DNA of 5,253 bases from Rhodospirillaceae bacterium. GTDB lineage: Bacteria; Pseudomonadota; Alphaproteobacteria; Thalassobaculales; Thalassobaculaceae. The stretch spans positions 39,102-44,354 of the forward strand of contig NZVJ01000025.1 of the NCBI GenBank assembly GCA_002701455.1, given 5' to 3'. How positions within the stretch are numbered: the first letter of the stretch is position 1; every line of letters starts with the position of its first letter. This document shows positions 1 through 5,253 of the stretch, one piece after another. The notes under the pieces are model-generated. The model did not search any database and was not told the origin of the DNA. It worked only from the letters and a program-made list of their open reading frames with translations. The translations under genes and the position numbers were made by a program.

Positions 1-1269
1 ATGTCAAATTTAAGCTCAGATGAACGGGGCGTTCTGGCGGGACTGCCTGTAGCCATCAAGGATCTCAACCCCGTTAGCGGCGTACGGTCCACTTGGGGTT
101 CGCCAATCTACAGTGATTTTGTGCCTACGCGGTCCGATTGCCTGGTTGAAAATCTGGAAAAGGAAGGCGGGATAGTTTACGCAAAAACAAATACGCCAGA
201 ATTTGGCGCTGGAGCAAACACATTTAACGAAGTTTTCGGCGCTACTTTAAATCCCTGGGACACAACCAAAAGTTGTGCCGGGTCTTCTGGCGGGTCTGCT
301 GTAGCATTGGCAACCGGTCAAGCTTGGCTGGCGAGCGGTTCGGACCTTGGAGGTTCATTGAGAAACCCGGCAAGCTTTTGTTCTGTGGTAGGTTTTAGAC
401 CAAGCCCTGGCCGGGTGGCCTATGGAGCTGCGGGTGCTGGAGCATACCCCAGCGGATTGTACAGTATTCCAGGACAGCCATTCAGCGTTGCCGGGCCCAT
501 GGCTCGCACAGTTTCAGACGTTGCTTTATTCTTGGATGCTTTGGTGGGGGCGCATCCAGCTGATCCAATCTCACTTCCCAAAACTGAGGAAAGTTATCTC
601 AACGCCGTCAATAATCCGCGCAGGCCGACCAAAGTTGCCTTTTCGCCTGATCTGGGAGTGACACCTGTCGATAAAGAAGTTGCCTATATTTGTAGAAAGG
701 CGGCTGAGGTATTCGAAGACTTGGGATGCGTAGTAGAGGAGGCGCATCCTGATTTCTCTGATGTCCAAGATATTTTTCAGACTTGGCGCGCTATATCCTT
801 TTACGTTAGTAAAAAAGAACTGCTTGATAATCAAAAAGATCTTCTGAAACCGGAGGTGATCTGGAATATCGAAAAAGCATCAGAAATAACCGTTGATGAC
901 TTTGCGCGTATCGAACTTGCTCGCGGTCGTTACCTAGCGCGAGCCAATGAATTTTTTCAGGATTATGACCTATTGCTTTGTCCCGCTACTGTTGTTCCGC
1001 CGTATCCAGTAGAGCAGCGGTTCGTTGAGAGCCTAGGTGATCATAAGTTCTCTAATTATGTAGAATGGCTGACCATAGCGTATGCGATTACCCTCACAGG
1101 ACATCCCGCATTGAGTATACCCGCTGGCTTTACGGAGGCTGGCTTGCCTGTCGGCCTTCAAATGGTTGGAGGACCGAGAGGGGAAGCAAGTTTGCTTATG
1201 GCAGCCGAGCTTTATGAAAAAGCATCAAGTATTGAGTTCGGGGTTCCCATAGATCCTATTACACCTTAA
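1..1269 (+). CDS. Amidase-signature family hydrolase, probably 5'-truncated by the window edge
   Basis: This is a serine hydrolase of the amidase signature family, which hydrolyses carboxamide bonds with a Ser-cisSer-Lys triad. The visible protein has 422 residues. Lys20 lies in the motif PVAIKD, the cis-Ser is Ser95 in CAGSSGGSA, and the nucleophile is Ser119 in GSDLGGSLRNP. The spacings of 75 and 24 residues match those of characterised family members such as FAAH, so the active site looks complete. Family members usually have some 50-80 residues before the catalytic lysine and total about 450-500. Here only 19 precede it, and the ATG is the very first base of the window, so the true start is probably upstream. 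The substrate cannot be told. GatA of the Glu-tRNA amidotransferase belongs to the same family, but no gatB or gatC is visible nearby, so a stand-alone amidase is more likely. It reads towards the dehydratase gene 43 bp downstream. Confidence 0.9.
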   Translation: MSNLSSDERGVLAGLPVAIKDLNPVSGVRSTWGSPIYSDFVPTRSDCLVENLEKEGGIVYAKTNTPEFGAGANTFNEVFGATLNPWDTTKSCAGSSGGSAVALATGQAWLASGSDLGGSLRNPASFCSVVGFRPSPGRVAYGAAGAGAYPSGLYSIPGQPFSVAGPMARTVSDVALFLDALVGAHPADPISLPKTEESYLNAVNNPRRPTKVAFSPDLGVTPVDKEVAYICRKAAEVFEDLGCVVEEAHPDFSDVQDIFQTWRAISFYVSKKELLDNQKDLLKPEVIWNIEKASEITVDDFARIELARGRYLARANEFFQDYDLLLCPATVVPPYPVEQRFVESLGDHKFSNYVEWLTIAYAITLTGHPALSIPAGFTEAGLPVGLQMVGGPRGEASLLMAAELYEKASSIEFGVPIDPITP

Positions 1270-1312
1270 AGTTGTGTTAGTGTATTAAATAAAACTTGGA
1301 TAATTTTCTATC

Positions 1313-1603
1313 ATGCCAGAATTACTAGATTCTACCCAACGGCAAGACGCTCTTGAAAATTTAATTGGCTGGAGCGAAGCAGACAACGGAAAAGCAATAA
1401 CAAAAATTTTTGAATTCAAAAACTTTAAGCAAGCATTTGGTTTCATGTCACAGGCTGCTCTAAAGGCGGAACAAATGGACCACCACCCGGAATGGAGTAA
1501 TGTTTACAATAAGGTCGATGTGACCTTATCTACGCATGATGCTGGAGGTGTAACCGAATTAGATATTCAATTAGCCGCTTTTATGGATGACGTGTTTAAT
1601 TAA
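1313..1603 (+). CDS. phhB: Pterin-4a-carbinolamine dehydratase (4a-hydroxytetrahydrobiopterin dehydratase)
   Basis: This 96-residue protein has the normal length for the PCD/DCoH family. The family dehydrates 4a-hydroxytetrahydropterin to quinonoid dihydropterin, which recycles the cofactor of aromatic amino acid hydroxylases. The diagnostic block is present: DHHPEW at residues 56-61, then NVYNKV, then THDAGG at 74-79 and TELDIQLA near the end. His57, His58 and His75 correspond to the pterin-binding and catalytic histidines, and the conserved Gly-Trp near residue 20 is kept. The protein is expected to be cytosolic. The ATG is 43 bp after the amidase stop with only a weak GGA-type ribosome site, and I see no convincing promoter or terminator in the gap, so the two genes may be co-transcribed. 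No phenylalanine hydroxylase gene is in view. The 3' end overlaps the phoB stop on the other strand by 8 bp. The family assignment is firm; the symbol phhB is by homology only. Confidence 0.95.
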   Translation: MPELLDSTQRQDALENLIGWSEADNGKAITKIFEFKNFKQAFGFMSQAALKAEQMDHHPEWSNVYNKVDVTLSTHDAGGVTELDIQLAAFMDDVFN

Positions 1604-2294
1604 TATTTAGTGCAGCATCAAGAGAATAGCCGGCCCCTCTAACCGTGCGCACCAACTCCGGTCCGTCCCAAGCATTTAGTGCCTTTCTCAAACGCCTTAT
1701 ATGAACATCTACCGTTCTTGCTTCAACATAAACATCACCACCCCATACTTTTCCTAGAAGCACGTCTCTTGAAAAGACGTAGGTCGGCCGGTCTATCAGT
1801 GTTTCTAAAAGCTTAAAGCACTTGGGGCTAAGGTGGACCATATGGCCATCACGTGTAACTCTGTGGGAATCTAAGTTAATAACAACACCTTCGTATTCTT
1901 TTATAGAGGAGTTATTCACTCCTGACGAACGACGCAGCAACGCGTTTATCCGGGCGACAAGCTCTCGGGGAGAATATGGTTTTACCATGTAATCATCTGC
2001 TCCAGCTTCTAAGCCTAGAACCCTGTCGCCCTCCTCTCCCCTCGCTGTTAACATTATAATAGGGATATGCCGTGTCTCTTTTTTACCGCGCAAGATACGA
2101 CAAACTTCCAGCCCAGAGCGCTCTGGTAACATCCAGTCTACGACGACTAAGTCAGGGATTTCTATTTCGGCACGACCAATGGCTTCCTCGCCTGTAAGGG
2201 CCACAACAGTCCTGAAATCAGCCTTCTCTAAATTATAGCAAAGCATTTCTGCTAATGGAGGTTCATCCTCGACAACTAATACAAGTGGGGCCAT
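1596..2294 (-). CDS. phoB: Phosphate regulon response regulator PhoB (OmpR family)
   Basis: This 232-residue two-domain response regulator has the normal PhoB length. The receiver domain (about residues 3-122) has the acidic pair Glu9/Asp10, phospho-acceptor Asp53 in VVVDWMLP, Thr83 in MLTARGEE and Lys105 in [12 protein letters not shown]. The wording of [16 protein letters not shown] and GLEAGADDY is typical of PhoB rather than other OmpR-family members. The C-terminal winged-helix domain (about 130-230) has the recognition helix [14 protein letters not shown] at 193-206 and the wing motif VRTVRGAGY. Phosphorylated by PhoR, PhoB activates phosphate-starvation promoters. The gene follows pstB in the same direction after 76 bp. 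The ATG has an AAGGA ribosome site about 11 bp upstream, slightly far. One oddity is that the usual TEF of the first DNA-binding helix reads KCF (residues 158-160). The 3' end overlaps the convergent dehydratase gene. Confidence 0.96.
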   Translation of the reverse strand: MAPLVLVVEDEPPLAEMLCYNLEKADFRTVVALTGEEAIGRAEIEIPDLVVVDWMLPERSGLEVCRILRGKKETRHIPIIMLTARGEEGDRVLGLEAGADDYMVKPYSPRELVARINALLRRSSGVNNSSIKEYEGVVINLDSHRVTRDGHMVHLSPKCFKLLETLIDRPTYVFSRDVLLGKVWGGDVYVEARTVDVHIRRLRKALNAWDGPELVRTVRGAGYSLDAALNIN

Positions 2295-2314
2295 TTTTTA
2301 TATCGTCCTTGCTC

Positions 2315-2336
2315 AAGTTCTTTATAGTTAGAACTT
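2315..2336. repeat. Small inverted repeat in the pstB-phoB gap
   Basis: Within the 76-bp gap between pstB and phoB, AAGTTCT (2315-2321) and AGAACTT (2330-2336) form a perfect 7-bp inverted repeat around an 8-base AT-rich loop. In the phoB mRNA leader it would lie about 20 bases before the start codon. The stem is mostly A/T, so the hairpin is weak. No T-run follows it on the phoB strand, so it is not an ordinary intrinsic terminator. It could be an operator-like dyad or chance. Confidence 0.3.
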
Positions 2337-2370
2337 TTCAAATTCGGTTTCAATAATTTACAAAAATAAA

Positions 2371-3225
2371 TCAACCAATCCGACCTAAAACGTAATCAGC
2401 GGTTCTCTCGTCAATTGGGTTTTCAAATACTTCCGCTGTTTCCCCATGCTCAACGATCGAGCCTAAGTGGAAGTATGCAATTTTGTCCGATAAACGGCGG
2501 GCTTGCTGCATAGAATGGGTTACGATCACAATAGTGTATTCCGCTTTTAATTCAGTTATCAGTTCCTCAATTCGTTTGGTCGCTATTGGATCGAGGGCAG
2601 AGCATGGCTCATCCATCAAAATTATATCGGGGCGCACCGCTATCGCTCGCGCAATACATAGCCTTTGCTGTTGCCCGCCAGATAAGCTTGTTCCAGGCAC
2701 ATTTAGTCTGTCTTTAACTTCGTCTAGAAGGCCTGCCCGCTCGAGGCTCCCCAGGACGATCCCACGCAACTCCTCGTCATCAGCGGCTAGGCCATGAATT
2801 TTTGGCCCATAAGCAACGTTTTCGAATATAGATTTTGGAAACGGGTTGGGTTTCTGGAACACCATGCCTACTTGCGTTCGAAGCTGCACTACGTCCCTAG
2901 CTGGGTCATAAATATTTTCTCCATCAAGGAATACTTGGCCCTCAATATTGCAAACACTAATAGTGTCATTCATTCTATTCAGACTTCTGATAAAGGTTGA
3001 CTTCCCGCACCCCGACGGGCCTATCAGGGCAGTAACCTCGTTTGGATATATATTCAACGAGACGCCTTTAAGCGCTTGCACTTTAGCATAGGAAACCACT
3101 AAATCTTTGGTGGCCATTTTCGCTTTCATATCAATAGATCCCTGTTCTCCATGCCTTACTTCCTCCATTATAGGGTGTTCCGCAATTGGAGAATTAATCA
3201 GACTTTCAATAGGATTATGTTCCAC
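2371..3225 (-). CDS. pstB: Phosphate ABC transporter ATP-binding protein PstB
   Basis: This is the cytoplasmic ATPase that powers phosphate import through PstC-PstA. With the GTG start chosen here it has 284 residues. Walker A is GPSGCGKST (69-77, Lys75), the Q-loop is in [10 protein letters not shown] (Gln124), the ABC signature is LSGGQQQRL (from 181), Walker B is IILMDE (201-206) and the switch histidine is His237 in [15 protein letters not shown] and [11 protein letters not shown] are hallmark PstB wording. The frame stays open five codons further to a TTG at 3240 that overlaps the pstA stop. However, an AGGAGA at 3232-3237 sits 7 bp before the GTG at 3225, which decides the start. E. coli PstB has 257 residues; the extra length is a polar N-terminal tail of about 35 residues. 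An ATG at 3129, behind AGGGA, would give a 252-residue protein and is the main alternative. Confidence 0.95.
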   Translation of the reverse strand: MEHNPIESLINSPIAEHPIMEEVRHGEQGSIDMKAKMATKDLVVSYAKVQALKGVSLNIYPNEVTALIGPSGCGKSTFIRSLNRMNDTISVCNIEGQVFLDGENIYDPARDVVQLRTQVGMVFQKPNPFPKSIFENVAYGPKIHGLAADDEELRGIVLGSLERAGLLDEVKDRLNVPGTSLSGGQQQRLCIARAIAVRPDIILMDEPCSALDPIATKRIEELITELKAEYTIVIVTHSMQQARRLSDKIAYFHLGSIVEHGETAEVFENPIDERTADYVLGRIG

Positions 3226-3231
3226 ACTAAT

Positions 3232-3237
3232 TCTCCT
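3232..3237 (-). promoter_or_regulatory. Shine-Dalgarno sequence of pstB
   Basis: Read on the minus strand this is AGGAGA. It touches the pstA TGA stop (3237-3239), and its AGGAG core lies 7 bp from a GTG at 3223-3225. This is the best ribosome site in the window. It argues against the upstream TTG at 3238-3240, because the site would then lie inside the coding region. Its contact with the pstA stop fits translational coupling of pstA and pstB. Confidence 0.7.
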
Positions 3238-4520
3238 CAATAATGTGTTTCAAATTTGTTACGCAAAATTACAGCCGTCAGGTTTAAGGCACAAACAAAG
3301 GCCAGCAATACTAGGATTGCTGCAGAAGTCCTCTCCGCGAAAGCTGTCTCCGGCATGTCTGACCATAGGTAAACTTGAACAGGCAGCGCGGTAGCCGGGT
3401 CGGTGAAGGTAGTAGGCAAATCAACCACGAATGCCACCATTCCTATCATCAATAGTGGTGCGGTTTCACCTAGAGCTCTTGCTGTGCCAATTATTGTCCC
3501 AGTGAGTATTCCTGGCATTGCAAGAGGTAATACATGATGAAAAACTGCCTGGATTGGACTTGCACCAACAGCGAGTGCAGCCTCTTTAATTGATGGCGGA
3601 ACACTTTGAATAGCTGCACGACCTGCAATAATGATAGTTGGAAGCGTCATTAAAGCTAAGACCATCCCGCCCACGAGAGGCGCAGATCGGGGAAGCTCAA
3701 AAAAGTTTAAAAATACAGCAAGACCCAATAAACCAAAGACAATTGAGGGCACCGCCGCCAAGTTATTTATGTTAACCTCTATAAACGCCGTCCAAGCGTT
3801 TTTTGGAGCGAAGCTCTCTAAATAAATAGCCGCTAATACGCCAAGTGGGAAAGAGATCAAAAGGCATACCATCACACTATAAAATGAGCCTATCATCGCA
3901 CCTGCTATTCCTGCCTGTTCCGGTTCCCGCGAATCTCCTTTTGTAAAGAGCGTCCAGTTAAACTGCATCTCCAGTTTATTTTGTTTTCTCAATTGATCTA
4001 ACCACATTAGTTGCTGATCGCTTAGCTGTCTCAAATCGGCAGGAAGATCTCTATTCAATTTTCCTTTCATCAACATATCTACGTCATCGGATGCGGTGAC
4101 CCAGATTGTGATTTCTTCACCTATCTGGTTTGGGTTAGTTAAAATGAATTCTCTAATTTCATACGCTGCACCAGGGCTTACTAGTTTTGATAATTCCCGC
4201 TTTTTTTTCCGCGTCGTCGCATCCGGGAAGGTGCTGCGCATCGATTTTTTTATGAAGCCCTCAAAATCCGTTTTGTTGATTTGAGCCGAATTCGAGTTTT
4301 TTCCATCCTCGAATTCACCCGCGTCCAACGAGATAGTAAGCAGCATTTTTGTTTGTCTTACTGCGTCTGCTCCCGAGATTGCAACAATAATAAATAAAAC
4401 GCCTAAAAATGCTAACCCCAACAAAACTGAGAACAGGGCAAATAGTCTAAAGCGCTTTTCGGCAAGGTACCGGCGCCGCAGTTGCTCAGTACTCGGTCCT
4501 TTAAACCCTAGTTCAGTCAT
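3237..4520 (-). CDS. pstA: Phosphate ABC transporter permease PstA with enlarged periplasmic domain
   Basis: This is one of the two inner-membrane permease subunits of the phosphate transporter. It has 427 residues against 296 in E. coli PstA. A basic cytoplasmic N-terminus ([11 protein letters not shown]) leads into membrane helix 1 at about 27-50. A polar region of about 155 residues (52-205) follows, predicted to be periplasmic and resembling the DUF3333 extension of alphaproteobacterial PstA. The permease core then has helices at about 208-233, 254-275, 282-302, 338-366 and 398-418. [15 protein letters not shown] is characteristic of PstA, and the EAA loop that docks on PstB is at about 313-339 ([14 protein letters not shown], then PLAMPGI). 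[10 protein letters not shown] is also conserved. The ATG overlaps the end of pstC by 8 bp (ATGACTGA), with a GAGAG ribosome site just upstream, so translation is probably coupled. An A8 run encodes Lys105-107 in the periplasmic region. Confidence 0.95.
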   Translation of the reverse strand: MTELGFKGPSTEQLRRRYLAEKRFRLFALFSVLLGLAFLGVLFIIVAISGADAVRQTKMLLTISLDAGEFEDGKNSNSAQINKTDFEGFIKKSMRSTFPDATTRKKKRELSKLVSPGAAYEIREFILTNPNQIGEEITIWVTASDDVDMLMKGKLNRDLPADLRQLSDQQLMWLDQLRKQNKLEMQFNWTLFTKGDSREPEQAGIAGAMIGSFYSVMVCLLISFPLGVLAAIYLESFAPKNAWTAFIEVNINNLAAVPSIVFGLLGLAVFLNFFELPRSAPLVGGMVLALMTLPTIIIAGRAAIQSVPPSIKEAALAVGASPIQAVFHHVLPLAMPGILTGTIIGTARALGETAPLLMIGMVAFVVDLPTTFTDPATALPVQVYLWSDMPETAFAERTSAAILVLLAFVCALNLTAVILRNKFETHY

Positions 4521-5253
4521 ATTGCTCTCTATATGCTTTTACAATTTTTAATGCTGTTACGTTTAAAGCTAACGTCACTGTGAATAACATGAGCCCTAGG
4601 GCAAAGGCTGATAATGTTTTTGGACTGTCAAACTCCTGGTCCCCTGTTAATAAAGTCACGATTTGAACAGTAACAGTTGTGACTGCGTCCAAAGGATTCA
4701 AAGTAAGTTTTGCGGTGAGGCCAGCAGCCATCACGACAATCATTGTTTCACCGATAACACGCGATGTGGCCAACAATAAACCTCCGGCAATACCTGGAAG
4801 AGCCGCTGGAATAATAACTTTCTTTATTGCTTCCGAACGGGTCGATCCCACAGCCAAGGCACCCTCTTTAAGTGAAATTGGAACCGCTGTGATGGCATCA
4901 TCCGAAATTGAAGAAACGAAAGGGATGGTCATTATTCCCATTACTAGCCCCGCAGCCAGAGCACTTTCCGAGGAAACATCTAAGCCAACGACCTCTCCTC
5001 CTCGTCTTAGCCATGGAGCAACTACAATCGCAGCAAAAAAACCATAAACGACTGTTGGAATACCTGCGAGAATTTCAAGTGTGGGTTTAATTTTTGAACG
5101 AACTCTTGCCGAAGCATATTCACTCAAAAAAACGGCTGACATGAGACCCACCGGACCAGCTACCGTCAACGCCACGGCACTGATTAATAATGTACCAAGT
5201 AAAAGGGGAATAGCGCCAAATGCGCCGCTTGATCCCACTTGATCTTCTCGAAT
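4513..5253 (-). CDS. pstC: Phosphate ABC transporter permease PstC, N-terminal part outside the window
   Basis: This is the partner permease of PstA. 246 residues are visible before the TGA stop. The reading frame stays open through the last base of the window, entering as IREDQVGSSGAFGAIPLL, a well-known PstC stretch, so the GTG at 5238 is an internal valine and not a start. Visible parts include the helix segment GTLLISAVALTVAGPVGL, then EILAGIPTVVYGFFA, the EAA docking loop (KEGALAVGSTRSEA, then AALPGI), the conserved ATSRVIGETMIVVMAAG and the periplasmic TGDQEFDSPKTLSAF, with a final helix near the C-terminus. E. coli PstC has 319 residues and alphaproteobacterial ones are often well over 400, so the missing part is substantial. 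The stop overlaps the pstA start by 8 bp. The promoter, and pstS if present, must lie beyond the right edge. Confidence 0.95.
   Translation of the reverse strand: MREDQVGSSGAFGAIPLLLGTLLISAVALTVAGPVGLMSAVFLSEYASARVRSKIKPTLEILAGIPTVVYGFFAAIVVAPWLRRGGEVVGLDVSSESALAAGLVMGIMTIPFVSSISDDAITAVPISLKEGALAVGSTRSEAIKKVIIPAALPGIAGGLLLATSRVIGETMIVVMAAGLTAKLTLNPLDAVTTVTVQIVTLLTGDQEFDSPKTLSAFALGLMLFTVTLALNVTALKIVKAYREQYD

Noticed and set aside
422..834. Two short open frames inside the amidase gene (422-661 plus strand, 571-834 minus strand).
   Set aside because: They overlap a well-supported coding region in other frames and look like chance frames.
1..1269. GatA subunit of the Glu/Asp-tRNA amidotransferase.
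   Set aside because: Only the shared amidase signature is seen; there is no gatB or gatC next to it, and the sequence after the signature does not look specifically like GatA.
1270..1312. Possible promoter for the dehydratase gene (GATAAT near 1299).
   Set aside because: No acceptable -35 element lies 15-19 bp upstream, and the short gap fits read-through from the amidase gene.
2330..2370. Possible Pho box or phoB promoter in the pstB-phoB gap: repeated TTGAAA elements and a TATAAA read on the minus strand.
   Set aside because: The repeats are 12 rather than 11 bp apart, match the known Pho box half-site poorly, and no -35/-10 pair has acceptable spacing. In AT-rich DNA such matches are expected by chance.
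2483..2797. Plus-strand open frames opposite pstB, pstA and pstC (also 2794-3000, 3107-3394, 3631-3825, 4096-4284, 4679-5047 and 4908-5090).
   Set aside because: They lie wholly or mostly inside clearly assigned genes on the other strand and their translations show no recognisable family features.
5236..5238. GTG as the start codon of a short pstC.
   Set aside because: The frame continues through the end of the window with residues typical of PstC, so the gene is cut by the edge and this is an internal valine.

Overview
The window looks like chromosomal DNA from a bacterium, most likely an alphaproteobacterium of moderate GC. The main reasons are a PstA permease with a large extra periplasmic region between its first two membrane helices (the DUF3333-type architecture known from that class), PstC and PhoB sequences of the same style, and pst genes co-directional with phoB. 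I cannot place it more precisely from sequence alone. Nothing indicates plasmid, phage or insertion-sequence DNA, and no RNA genes or CRISPR arrays are visible.

Layout: the left quarter carries two plus-strand genes. The first is an amidase-signature hydrolase (1-1269), probably cut by the left edge because the usual N-terminal segment before the catalytic lysine is missing. The second is a small pterin-4a-carbinolamine dehydratase (1313-1603). The remaining three quarters are a minus-strand block read from right to left: pstC (cut by the right edge), pstA, pstB, then phoB. The two blocks converge, and the last codons of the dehydratase and phoB overlap by 8 bp. Coding density is very high; the longest gap is 76 bp, between pstB and phoB.

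How the genes work together: PstC and PstA form the membrane channel and PstB the ATPase of the high-affinity phosphate ABC transporter. PhoB is the response regulator that switches on phosphate-starvation genes, typically including pst itself. pstC and pstA overlap by 8 bp, and pstB follows 11 bp after pstA behind a strong Shine-Dalgarno sequence, so the three are translationally tight. The binding protein (pstS) and sensor kinase (phoR) would be expected to the right of the window, but cannot be seen. The conspicuous absence is phoU, which usually lies between pstB and phoB in this type of operon.

Overall this is a fairly ordinary housekeeping and nutrient-response region. I found no convincing new system. 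The points worth a second look are the missing phoU, the pstB start choice, an unusual substitution in the PhoB DNA-binding domain, an A8 slippery tract in pstA, and the overlapping convergent gene ends.
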